64,000 nt of DNA. It comes from CBDCUW01 sp963734865. Lineage in GTDB: Bacteria; Planctomycetota; Planctomycetia; Pirellulales; Pirellulaceae. Location: NCBI GenBank assembly GCA_963734865.1, contig CAVTIV010000006.1:62001-126000 (forward strand), given 5' to 3'. A program made the translations under genes and the position numbers. The number at the start of each line of letters is the position of its first letter. Positions within the stretch are counted from its first letter, which is position 1. Positions 18,240-26,408 of this stretch are shown here, piece by piece. Below the pieces are notes generated by a model. The model saw nothing but the letters and a program-made list of their open reading frames with translations. It had not been told where the DNA came from and did not search any database.

Positions 18240-19580
18240 CTACGGCTTCGTGGAGGTCCCGTCGGCATGCCGCAGGTTGCCCCACTTCAAATCGAATGGG
18301 GGATCGTCTTCGATCGGGAATTTTGCCGCCAATTGCTCGTCCAAATCGATGCCCAAACCGGGTCGATCGCTCAACCAGTAGTATCCGTCACGCAATTCGG
18401 GGCATCCGGGAAACACATCCTGTTCTTCTTGGCTGAACTCTCGGGCCTCCTGAATTCCGAAATTGGAAGTCGCGAGGTCAAGGTGGATGTTCGCAGCATG
18501 GCCGACCGGCGACACATCACCCGGGCCGTGCCACGCCGTCCGAACCGCAAAATACTCACAAAATGCCGCCAGTTTCCTGGCTGGCGAGAGTCCGCCAATC
18601 TGTGAAATGTGAACACGGATGAAGTCGATCAAGCGATCCTTGATCAGCCCGGCAAATTCATTGGAATTGTTGAACAGCTCGCCCATCGCGATGGGCGTGC
18701 TGGTTTGGGCACGAAGGTGTTTGAAATACCCAACATCTTCGGGACTGAAAGGATCTTCCAGGAAGAACAACCGATACGGCTCGAGGTCCTTGGCAAGCTG
18801 CATCGCCAGCACCGGGGGAACGCGTTCATGCACATCGTGCAACAGCTCAATTTCCTCACCAACGTTTTGACGCAGATAGTCAAAGAGTTTTGGAATCGTT
18901 CTCACGTATGGCTTGGGCTCCCAAACGCTCGTTCGCCGATTCTCGGGAACCCTCTCGTCGTCCTCATCCGACGCCCGAGCTCCATATGTCGACACACCCG
19001 GAACCGCGACTTGGACTCGAACATGACGATATCCTTGTTCGCTGTAACGGCGCACTTCGTCGGCCAGTTCTGCAAAGGAGTTGCCGCTGGCATGGCGGTA
19101 GGTGTCGACCGCGTCGCGACATTTTCCTCCCAACAAATCATAAATCGGTAGTCCGGCACGTTTTCCAAGCAAATCCCATAACGCGATGTCGACGCCACTG
19201 ATGGCGTTGTTCAGCACCGGACCGTTCCGCCAATAGGAACTGACAAACGATGACTGCCAGATGTCTTCGATTCTCGTCGGGTCTTTGCCGATTAAAAATG
19301 GTTTCAAGTATTGGTCGACGGCGGTTTGAACCACGCGAGCCCGTTGAGTGAACGTGGCACAACCGAGACCGTACAAACCCGGCTGATTGGTCATCACTTT
19401 CACAACGACGAGTCGGATGCCGGCCGGTGCGGTCAAAATTGTCTTGACATCCGTGATTCTTAGTCCGTCCGATGATGCCGGGGCGGCTTCGACGCCAAGA
19501 CCCACAGGCGAACGAGCCAGCGTCCATCCCGCTGCGACCGCGGCCAATCCGGACGCTCCCAACCAATCTCGTCGTTTCAT
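18240..19580 (-). CDS. Mannonate-dehydratase-like (enolase superfamily), Tat-exported
   Basis: 446-residue mandelate-racemase/enolase superfamily protein of the D-mannonate dehydratase (ManD/RspA) type, dehydrating an aldonic acid to a 2-keto-3-deoxy acid. The start at 19580 gives MKRRDWLGASGLAAVAAG, a Tat signal. Motifs: NNAISGVDIALWDLLGK, LLHDVHERVPP (metal Asp plus the ManD-type His), FFLEDPFSPED (Glu ligand), IAMGELFNN (Glu ligand), HISQIGGLSPARK, and WHGPGDVSPVGHAA with the catalytic His. It is the last gene of a minus-strand operon with a tripartite carboxylate transporter and a second dehydratase. ManD family members include low-activity and non-mannonate enzymes, so the substrate is inferred only. 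Confidence 0.9.
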   Translation of the reverse strand: MKRRDWLGASGLAAVAAGWTLARSPVGLGVEAAPASSDGLRITDVKTILTAPAGIRLVVVKVMTNQPGLYGLGCATFTQRARVVQTAVDQYLKPFLIGKDPTRIEDIWQSSFVSSYWRNGPVLNNAISGVDIALWDLLGKRAGLPIYDLLGGKCRDAVDTYRHASGNSFAELADEVRRYSEQGYRHVRVQVAVPGVSTYGARASDEDDERVPENRRTSVWEPKPYVRTIPKLFDYLRQNVGEEIELLHDVHERVPPVLAMQLAKDLEPYRLFFLEDPFSPEDVGYFKHLRAQTSTPIAMGELFNNSNEFAGLIKDRLIDFIRVHISQIGGLSPARKLAAFCEYFAVRTAWHGPGDVSPVGHAANIHLDLATSNFGIQEAREFSQEEQDVFPGCPELRDGYYWLSDRPGLGIDLDEQLAAKFPIEDDPPFDLKWGNLRHADGTSTKP

Positions 19581-19721
19581 CCCCTGCACCTGATTCATCA
19601 CGTGGTCAATACCGATCGCGTTCCGCAATCCCCGGCTCATTCTACGCGGTTGCGCCGCGGGGATGGCTGGCGGAGTGACCCTTGGGGGCGAGAATCATCG
19701 GCGCGGCAGGCTGGACGCTGA

Positions 19722-21239
19722 TCATGAATCGCGATCCGAGATGGTCCCCGTGGAATGCCGGCGGGCAGCGTTGATCGCGACGCTGGCCCACAGCACGAGG
19801 CAGGCTGTGGCGAGCACCGCGGCGAGTGGTCGCTCAACAAATGCGATCAGATTTCCTTGGCCGCCTGCCAATGTCTGCACGAAACGTTCTTCCAGCGGCC
19901 CGCCCAGGATCAGCCCCAAGACCAGCGCACCGATAGAGATTCGCCAACGCTCGCAAATCACACCGAGGATGCCAAAGCCGAGCATCAGCGCGACGTCGAA
20001 ACTGCTGCCGTTGACCGCGAATGCGCCGACGATACAAAACAGCAGGATCATCGGCAGCAAGACGCGACGAGGAATCCGCAGCACCTCGCGGCCCACTTTG
20101 ATTGCGACCCAGCCGACAGGCAATAACACGATGTTGGCCAGGATAAAGATCAGGTAGATGCTATACACCAGCGTTCCCTGTTGTTCAAAAATCTCCGGGC
20201 CCGGCTTGATGTTCTTCATGTACAGCACGCCGATCACGATGGCAGTGACCGAGTCACCGGGGATGCCGAAGACCAATGCCGGTATCCACGCTCCGGCAAG
20301 TGAGGCGGAGTTTCCGGCACAAGCGTCGGCGATGCCTTCGATCGAACCTTGACCGTACTGTTCACGCAACTTGCTGAAGCGTTTCGAGACGGCGATGCAC
20401 ACCCAGGCAGCCATGTCGGCGCCCGCACCGGGAAGGATCCCAATGATCGACCCTAACAAGCTCGATCGAATCCAGGGCCAGGGACGATGCCGGAACAACA
20501 CAATCGCCGGCGCGAGAATGCCGCCACGACCCGATTTGGGGGAAGCCGCCAGCGGAGCTGCATCGAGATTCGAGGCGCCTCGAAGGACTTCCGACATGCC
20601 GAACAGACCGATCATCGCGGGTATAAAATTGATTCCCTGGAACAACTCCGGATGACCGAAGGTGAATCGGGCCTGGCCGTGAACGGCGCTGAGTCCCACC
20701 GTGGAAAGCAGCAATCCGATCGAGAGTCCGGCTAGCGAACGTGCGATGCCGAACCGCCCCACGACAACCGCACAGCTGAGTCCCATCAGGTACAACCAGA
20801 AATACTCGGTCACACTGAACCAGGCGGCCATCTTGGCGAGTTGATGACCCAAGGCCATCAGCACGCAGGCGCCAAGGAGACCGCCCGATACGCTGAACCA
20901 AAGGGATGTTCCCAATGCCCGCCCAGCCTCGCCGCGCTGCGCCAGCGCGTAAGCATCGTCAGCATAGGCCGCAGAGGCGGGCGTTCCGGGAATCCGCACC
21001 AAAGTGGTTGGAATGTCGCCGGCAAAAATCGCGCACGCCACCATCGTGACGATCGCCGCCAACGCCGGCACCGGATCCAACCAATAGGTCATCGGCACGA
21101 ACAGGGCAACACCCATCGTTGCAGTCAAGCCCGGCATCGCTCCCAGGAAGACGCCATAGCAAGCAGCCAATAAGACGATGCCCCAAACCGTGGGGTCGAG
21201 AAATACCTGTTGCATCGCTTGAAGCAGGGCATCGTTCAT
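19722..21239 (-). CDS. Tripartite tricarboxylate transporter large permease (TctA-like)
   Basis: Large membrane subunit (505 residues, about 11-12 helices) of a TctABC-type secondary transporter driven by an ion gradient. The family motif PGLTATMGVALFVPMTY is near residue 35, and a second half-repeat is at GILPGAGADMAAWV; IFAGDIPTTLVRIPGTPASAA is the conserved DUF112/TctA loop. It starts 6 bases after the stop of the TctC-TctB fusion gene, so the two are co-translated. With the flanking dehydratases it probably imports a sugar acid or related carboxylate. Confidence 0.93.
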   Translation of the reverse strand: MNDALLQAMQQVFLDPTVWGIVLLAACYGVFLGAMPGLTATMGVALFVPMTYWLDPVPALAAIVTMVACAIFAGDIPTTLVRIPGTPASAAYADDAYALAQRGEAGRALGTSLWFSVSGGLLGACVLMALGHQLAKMAAWFSVTEYFWLYLMGLSCAVVVGRFGIARSLAGLSIGLLLSTVGLSAVHGQARFTFGHPELFQGINFIPAMIGLFGMSEVLRGASNLDAAPLAASPKSGRGGILAPAIVLFRHRPWPWIRSSLLGSIIGILPGAGADMAAWVCIAVSKRFSKLREQYGQGSIEGIADACAGNSASLAGAWIPALVFGIPGDSVTAIVIGVLYMKNIKPGPEIFEQQGTLVYSIYLIFILANIVLLPVGWVAIKVGREVLRIPRRVLLPMILLFCIVGAFAVNGSSFDVALMLGFGILGVICERWRISIGALVLGLILGGPLEERFVQTLAGGQGNLIAFVERPLAAVLATACLVLWASVAINAARRHSTGTISDRDS

Positions 21240-21245
21240 GTTAGC

Positions 21246-22583
21246 TCACCAGCCTAGCAGACCACGCGGAAGCGGAACGCGCAATCCAATCGCAAAGACT
21301 TGATACACCACCACACTGAGGACCGCGGCCAGCGGCACGGCAAACCGTAGACGCACCCGGAAGACTGCCAGCAATCCACCGACCATCAACGCGGCGGTGA
21401 GCACAAACCCCAGCCACTCCGCGGCACACAAGTAAAACAGTGCCGCTGCGATGACAGTCACAGCCGGTCGCAGACTGGCAGCCTCAGCCGATACCGGCAG
21501 GGGGGCGCGGCGGGTTTGCCAGACCACCGTGCCGGCCGTCAACAGCAGCAGGACGGTGATCACTGCCGGAAAAATCATCGGCCCAAAATGCTCACCGCTG
21601 ATGGAGCTAAAGGCAGGTCCAGTGAGGACGCCGCGAAACAGCTCGTCCTGTCGCTGAAGCGTCGCGGCAAATGCATCCGGCCCCTCGCGACTAAGGTTGA
21701 AGCCGGCGTTCTGCATGAAGGTTGCCAGTTCGTCGCTTTCTGCGATTTGATCCATTGCGGTCGCCAACACGGCAAGTCGCTCTCGAGGCGTATCACGCGG
21801 CGCCGCGATTCCCCGCCAGCCCGCGATGGCCCAGTCATGCCCTTGTTCACGGAACGTTGGCACGTCCTCGAAGCCCGGCACCCGAGTCTCGGCCATCACC
21901 CCGAGACAACGGACTTGCCGGCCGGCCAGCATCGCATCTGCTTCGGGCAATGAGCAGCAGACGACGTCGACACCATCGGCATTGAGCTCTTGCAGGGAGG
22001 GCCCAGCACCATTGATCGAGATCCAAGTCGCGGCCGTTGGATCGAGTCCTTGGGCATTCAACCAACCCGCCAGGGCGACATGCCAAATGCCGCCAAAGGC
22101 GGTTCCACTCGCCTTGAGTCGGCCCGGTTCGGACGCAATCGCCGTTTGCAAATCGTCCAACGTTGCCAAGGCGCTATCACTGCGAACAAACAATGCCGCG
22201 CTATCGCGATTGAGTAGCTGAAGCGGAGCGAAGTCACGATAGGTCACCGTCGTCAAGCCGCGCCAGTGCAGCATGTTCAGTTCCACCGTGACCATCGTGA
22301 GCGTGTACCCATCGGGCCGCGCCCGCGCCCCGCGAGTGTGACCGGTGACGCCCGAACCTCCCGTCGCATTGATGACATTCACCGGCACACCGAGTTTGTC
22401 TTCCAATTGCGCGGCTACCTGCCTCGAAACGCGGTCGGTGCCGCCGCCGGCCGACCAGGGACAAATCAGCGTGATGGGTCGATCCGGAAAGTGACCCTCG
22501 CGCCCGCAACCGGTCACCAGCAACGCGATTGCGACCGCGATGAAAACCTTCAAGAGGGGTGCCAGTGCCATTGGTATCGTCAT
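21246..22583 (-). CDS. Fused TctC (Bug substrate-binding lipoprotein) and TctB (small permease)
   Basis: 445 residues from the ATG at 22583, which has a GGCGGAG ribosome site directly upstream. A signal segment ends in the lipobox VTGC. The TctC part follows: PDRPITLICPWSAGGGTDR (the Bug-protein carboxylate loop), NATGGSGVTGH, PDGYTL, and AIAGWRGIAAP. After about residue 315 it continues as a TctB-like domain with four hydrophobic helices (PMIFPAVITVLLLL; VTVIAAALFYLCAAEWLGFVLTAAL). Normally TctC and TctB are separate proteins; here the binding lipoprotein and the small permease are one chain. No frame irregularity is seen at the junction. Confidence 0.88.
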   Translation of the reverse strand: MTIPMALAPLLKVFIAVAIALLVTGCGREGHFPDRPITLICPWSAGGGTDRVSRQVAAQLEDKLGVPVNVINATGGSGVTGHTRGARARPDGYTLTMVTVELNMLHWRGLTTVTYRDFAPLQLLNRDSAALFVRSDSALATLDDLQTAIASEPGRLKASGTAFGGIWHVALAGWLNAQGLDPTAATWISINGAGPSLQELNADGVDVVCCSLPEADAMLAGRQVRCLGVMAETRVPGFEDVPTFREQGHDWAIAGWRGIAAPRDTPRERLAVLATAMDQIAESDELATFMQNAGFNLSREGPDAFAATLQRQDELFRGVLTGPAFSSISGEHFGPMIFPAVITVLLLLTAGTVVWQTRRAPLPVSAEAASLRPAVTVIAAALFYLCAAEWLGFVLTAALMVGGLLAVFRVRLRFAVPLAAVLSVVVYQVFAIGLRVPLPRGLLGW

Positions 22584-22708
22584 CTCCGCCTCGCGCTTCG
22601 TGGCGAGTGCGTGAGTGCCAGGACTGATAGAATCGTTGTCCCAACGTAACGTATCGAGTCCGGCGGCGGCGACGGGGGCCATCGCGACGCGATTGCGAAT
22701 CGGGTCGG

Positions 22709-23974
22709 CTACCAATCGACGACCGCTCCATCGTCGGGATCGAATTGGGCGCGATAGGGGAGGGGCTCACCGACTTCCTGCATCAGTTTCTCTTCATCGA
22801 TCGTGATCCCCAGGCCGGGCCCGGTGGGGATGGGGCGATAACCGTCTCGAACTGGCGGCAGTGGTTCGGCCAGCAAATCGTGTTCACGATCGCCCCGTTC
22901 CTGGACCATGAAATTCGGGATCGAGGCCGCAATCTGCAGGCTGGCCGCCAGCGAGCAGGGCCCATTCGGATTGTGCGGTGCCAAAGGTGCGTAATAAGCC
23001 TCGGCCATTCCGGCGATGATCCTTAATTCCGTGATGCCGCCCGCGTAATTGACGTCGGGCTGCAGAATCATGGCCGCTCGTTTTTCGAGAATTTCTCGGA
23101 AACCCCACTTGGTAAAGATCCGTTCGCCGGTTGCCAGGGGGATCGATGTTTTCTTGGCCAGATCCGCCATCACGTCCACGTTCAGGGGTTGCACCACTTC
23201 CTCGAAGAACCAGGGATGCAGCGGTTCGAGTGCTTTGATTAGCAGAGTTGCAGTGGTGGGCTGAACCGCTCCGTGGAAATCCAATGCAATGTCCACTCCG
23301 GGATACTCTGCCTTCAAGGCGGCAAATCGTTCGACCGCCTCATCCACAAATTTCTGCCCCTCGGTGTATTTGAACGCCTTGCGTGTAGTCCAGGGGCCGA
23401 CCTTCATCGCATTGACGCCCGTTTTCTCATCCGGCACACCATAGACCCGCGCCCGTTGGCGAGTGGGGCCGCCGAGCAGCTTGTGAACCGGCACGCCATA
23501 GCACTTTCCCGTGATGTCCCACAGGGCCTGATCGATCCCCGAGGAAATCGCAGTCTTGATCGGGCCGCCACGGTAAAACGATCCGCGGTGAATGGCTTGC
23601 CAATGATTGACGACCGGGCGCGGATCCTTGCCGACCAAATAGTCGGAGACTTCAAGGGCGCCGGCGGCGCAGGCCTTGGCATCATCCTTCAGCATCTCTC
23701 CCCAGCCGGTGATTCCCGCATCGGTCGATATTTTGACAAAGACCCATGAGTTCTTCAGCACGAATGATTCGATTTTCGTGACCTTGATGGAGTCCGACGG
23801 CGAGATGGGACCCTCGCCACCGCTCTCCGCGGCGACTTCTTGACTGCATTGACGCAGCAGCGTCAATCCGGCCGCGACGGCCGCGCGATCCAGGAAACCG
23901 CGACGCGACATCCGTGAACGCCAAGCAATGTCTTTGCGTTGGGATCGAACGAGGGTTGGGCGAGGATCATTCAT
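22709..23974 (-). CDS. Galactonate-dehydratase-like (enolase superfamily), Tat-exported
   Basis: Enolase-superfamily acid-sugar dehydratase resembling D-galactonate dehydratase. The ATG at 23974 has a GGAAGG ribosome site; an internal ATG at 23911 (MSRRGFLDRAAVAAG) also begins the Tat motif. Motifs: GWGEML, SGIDQALWDITGK, IALDFHGAVQP (Asp and His), FFEEVVQPLNVD (Glu), IPLATGERIF (Glu), IILQPDVNYAGGITE-like text, and LAPHNPNGP (His base). It is the first gene of the operon leading into the fused TctC-TctB, TctA and the ManD-like gene. Together they suggest uptake and dehydration of hexonates, perhaps from oxidised algal polysaccharide sugars. Confidence 0.9.
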   Translation of the reverse strand: MNDPRPTLVRSQRKDIAWRSRMSRRGFLDRAAVAAGLTLLRQCSQEVAAESGGEGPISPSDSIKVTKIESFVLKNSWVFVKISTDAGITGWGEMLKDDAKACAAGALEVSDYLVGKDPRPVVNHWQAIHRGSFYRGGPIKTAISSGIDQALWDITGKCYGVPVHKLLGGPTRQRARVYGVPDEKTGVNAMKVGPWTTRKAFKYTEGQKFVDEAVERFAALKAEYPGVDIALDFHGAVQPTTATLLIKALEPLHPWFFEEVVQPLNVDVMADLAKKTSIPLATGERIFTKWGFREILEKRAAMILQPDVNYAGGITELRIIAGMAEAYYAPLAPHNPNGPCSLAASLQIAASIPNFMVQERGDREHDLLAEPLPPVRDGYRPIPTGPGLGITIDEEKLMQEVGEPLPYRAQFDPDDGAVVDW

Positions 23975-24382
23975 GCGCCGGACCTTCCCATGGAGAGAGC
24001 AAACAAGTCGCTGACGAACAAGAACATGGTGATGGAGTGATGGTAGAACCAATGAACATCACCCTGGGACGTTACCGACAGTCTAGCGAACCGATCGTCG
24101 CGCCGCGAGTTTTCGCCCAAACCCTTCGCCCCCATGTACCCAAGCGGTGACGAACGATGACCTGAAACAGTCAGCACGATTCTAGCAGGATGTCGCGATG
24201 GGGATGCAACCCGCGAGGGTACAGCTGAATGACCCGGTGGGGGAGACCCGGCGGGGGACGGGCTTCCTTGCACTTTCTACCTGCGATTCCACGTACCAGT
24301 GTTGCTGAGCAGGAGCACGATTGAAAACAAGGTGCGAGAGTGCGACCTCGTCGAGGTCGATCATCCGGTTTTGATCCGAAGT

Positions 24383-24408
24383 CCGTGGGTGCGCTGCGCG
24401 ACCCACGG
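24383..24408. repeat. Inverted repeat, 8-bp arms
   Basis: ccgtgggt (24383-24390) and acccacgg (24401-24408) form a perfect stem around gcgctgcgcg, which can itself pair. It belongs to a dispersed planctomycete-type intergenic hairpin, judged by form only. Confidence 0.65.
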
Positions 24409-24552
24409 CAACTGTCTTTGTCCCTTCCAGGGACGACTGCGCGGCGACGAAAAGTGCGCGGTCGATTCCCCCGTGGTATGCTGGTCGCTGGTCACCCCAT
24501 CGCCGTTGCCCCGTGAATTCCGACGTTCTGGCATTCGATTCTTTGATCCCAG

Positions 24553-24760
24553 TCGTGCTCGTACTCAGGCCGTAGGCCGGTACTCGTACTCGTACTCGAA
24601 TGGGGCACCGATGACCGAACCGATTTTCGATCACGATCGACTCGATGTTTATCGCCTCTCGATTGATTGCTCGATCGGATGTCATTTCCGAATTCTCGAC
24701 GGAGTACAATGCTGCTGACGAGTACGTGTACCGCGATGCTGAGTACGAGTACGAGCACGA
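24553..24760. repeat. GTACTC-rich inverted repeats flanking the S23 remnant
   Basis: tcgtgctcgtactc (24553-24566) has its exact complement gagtacgagcacga at 24747-24760. Additional tandem gtactc copies at 24580-24598 and gagtac copies at 24741-24752 enlarge both arms. They enclose the start of the four-helix-bundle remnant. Confidence 0.75.
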
Positions 24761-24848
24761 AGAAGACAAAGAGCCAGAACCAACGGATGCACACCGCGCC
24801 CTCGAATGTCTCTTGGGTAATGGTCCATTAACTCCTCGGTCCGGGTGA
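24611..24848 (+). pseudogene. Remnant of a four-helix-bundle (S23/IVP family) protein gene
   Basis: The ATG at 24611 begins MTEPIFDHDRLDVYRLSID, the characteristic N-terminus of S23-type four-helix-bundle proteins, many of which occur in planctomycete genomes. After about 20 codons the similarity stops and the frame ends at 24717. In another frame the sequence then reads EYVYRDAEYEYEHEEDKE, resembling the charged tail that often follows these proteins. The central helices (about 90 residues) are missing, so this looks like an internal deletion derivative. Attribution rests on my recognition of the N-terminal motif, without alignment. Confidence 0.6.
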
Positions 24849-24871
24849 TCCTGGCCGTTCGCCCATAACCC

Positions 24872-25279
24872 ATGAATGCGGTTTCGTACCCAACATCGCG
24901 ACGAAGACTGTTCGCGGCCACGATCATGATCGGAGGTTTTGCTCTGACGATCGTTGTTAAGATTGTTCGTAGCCGCATGGAGGTCGGTTTGCCAATGTGG
25001 GTCATGGACTCGCTGCCGAATTTCATTTGCGGAGCCGTAGTTCCATTTGCACTCTTAACCGGGAACCGGGCGATTCGCTTCCTTGATTTCCTCTCATTTT
25101 GCGCACTGATTGTGCTCGGTCTCATTGTGTACGAACTAGTTCAGATCGGCTTGCCGAAGCGCACCTTTGAAGTGAATGACCTGATTGCATCGGCGGTGGG
25201 TGCACTGTTACCTGTTATGCTTGGTCGGATATTCTTCCGTCGGAACATGCAGGCGGGCGAACAATCGCAATCGGGATAG
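24872..25279 (+). CDS. VanZ-like small membrane protein
   Basis: 135-residue protein with four predicted membrane helices (about residues 13-31, 48-65, 70-92 and 106-122). The order of helices, the central YELVQIGLP and the C-terminal VNDLIASAVGALLPVMLG match the pattern of VanZ-like proteins, whose last helix normally carries a D-x-x-A/N-x-x-G motif. The function of such proteins is poorly known (envelope or teicoplanin-resistance related in Firmicutes). It stands alone between repeat-rich stretches, with a weak ribosome site. Codon use is less GC-biased than in neighbours, suggesting a more recently acquired gene. Confidence 0.6.
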   Translation: MNAVSYPTSRRRLFAATIMIGGFALTIVVKIVRSRMEVGLPMWVMDSLPNFICGAVVPFALLTGNRAIRFLDFLSFCALIVLGLIVYELVQIGLPKRTFEVNDLIASAVGALLPVMLGRIFFRRNMQAGEQSQSG

Positions 25280-25611
25280 GGGCCCGGTCACCCGGATCCC
25301 CTCCCACACCAACAAGCATGCGCGTCCGCACCTTGCGGTTGAAGATGAGTTTTCAATCCTTGCGTTGCCGCAAAGACTCAAGCCATTGGATCGTGCCCAA
25401 CGCCGCCAACGATTGACCATCGTACGGTGGTTCACGATCTTGCGATCGTGGCGTTTGCAAGTTGTGCGCAGCACGTACTTGCTCATTCCCTTCGGGCCTT
25501 CGACGACCGCGTGGGTCGAATACGATGCCCTCTGCTGACTTCCAATCGGCACCGTGTAACTTTCGCATGCAAGGCCAGACAATGTCTTTCGCGCGGCCCC
25601 GGTGATGCCTT

Positions 25612-25766
25612 GCTGGACAGCGCCACTTTTGTTGTAGTCCTGCCACTCCGCTGGCAGGGCATGCCGCGATTCGCGGCAAATGACCCGCCAGCGGAGTGGC
25701 GGGACTACTTGGATTGCATCGACCAGTAAAACACGAGGTCTTCGTTAAAAAGTGGCGTTGTCCAGC
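25612..25766. mobile_element. MITE-like non-coding element with nested inverted repeats
   Basis: Outer arms gctggacagcgccactttt (25612-25630) and aaaagtggcgttgtccagc (25748-25766) are complementary at 18 of 19 positions. Inside, arms at 25634-25655 and 25687-25708 (22 bp, one mismatch, containing ccactccgctgg / ccagcggagtgg) form a second stem. There is no coding capacity. An obvious target-site duplication is not visible. The form is that of a miniature inverted-repeat element; no transposase is in the window. Confidence 0.65.
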
Positions 25767-25810
25767 TAGCGTCTGTCCGACTGACTCCCAAACGGTAGAG
25801 GCAAGACCGA

Positions 25811-25843
25811 GTGCCGAACAGGGGCCAGTGCCGAACAGGGGCA
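25811..25843. repeat. 17-base tandem duplication
   Basis: gtgccgaacaggggcca (25811-25827) is followed by gtgccgaacaggggca (25828-25843). Confidence 0.85.
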
Positions 25844-26055
25844 GTGCATTATCCGCGTTTCAAGAAGCGATCCAGGGGAGCCAGGCCTTCGAACGATCAA
25901 GCGATCGGCCGGAGACCTAATCGAACTTCGGCGAGTCCTGCAGGAGTACATCATACGACACGAGGGGGATGATCCATCGCTGAATGATGCGGAGAAAGAC
26001 GTGCTTCGAATCGATCGGTCGCGTCTTGGCGAAGATGAGTTGATCGACGTAATAG

Positions 26056-26127
26056 CTGCCCGACTAGGACTTGAACCTAGAATGACGGAACCAGAATCCG
26101 CAGTGTTGCCAATTACACCATCGGGCA
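26056..26127 (-). tRNA. tRNA-Gln (anticodon CTG)
   Basis: Read on the minus strand from 26127, a full cloverleaf folds. The acceptor stem TGCCCGA pairs with TCGGGCA, with G as discriminator at 26056. The D-stem is GTGT/ACAC around AATTGGCA; the anticodon stem is GCGGA/TCCGT with loop TTCTGGT, giving anticodon CTG (reads CAG, Gln); and the T-arm is CTAGG-TTCAAGT-CCTAG. It is 72 nt, with CCA not encoded. It is the only tRNA in the window and sits at the right end of the repeat-rich stretch. Confidence 0.95.
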
Positions 26128-26408
26128 GTTTCAAGGGAGCCTTGCTTGCAAGAAGACTTCCCTTTGAGATCGAACTAGCACCTATCGATGGAGGAGCTAT
26201 CGAAACAGGAAATTAGGGCCGCCGGACCGGTTGGTCAAGCCGGTTTACCTTGCCAGTGATCGCTGGATGGCGTTCGGTTGGGATCGCGGCGAAGCGGGCC
26301 GGATGTCGCGGGCCTGCTGATTTCAGCCAAATTCGCAGGCTCGTTGTTGCCTCGGGGCAAGACACCTACAATTGCGATTCCCGTTTCGAAGGCGTTTTTG
26401 GTGCAGCG

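Larger units (their letters stand above)
23975..24871. other. Long intergenic region with repeats and an S23-gene remnant
   Basis: About 900 bases without an intact gene. It holds an 8-bp hairpin (24383-24408), a duplicated acccggnggggga word near 24234-24255, and the repeat-bounded S23 remnant (24553-24848). The rest shows no recognisable feature. Confidence 0.65.
25280..26055. other. Intergenic region with MITE-like element and tandem repeat
   Basis: No intact gene. It carries the 155-base inverted-repeat element and a 17-base tandem duplication. From about 25785 to the tRNA one plus-strand frame stays open and reads like a protein (DLIELRRVLQEYI, EDELIDVI) but has no convincing start, and it runs into the tRNA; it may be a gene fragment. 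Confidence 0.6.

Noticed and set aside
24645..24848. Small ORF with EYEYEHE repeats as an independent protein
   Set aside because: The text derives from the gagtac repeat and fits better as the tail of the deleted S23-type gene.
25785..26055. Plus-strand open stretch with protein-like text running into the tRNA gene
   Set aside because: No plausible start codon or family match, and the frame continues through the tRNA; kept only as a possible gene fragment.
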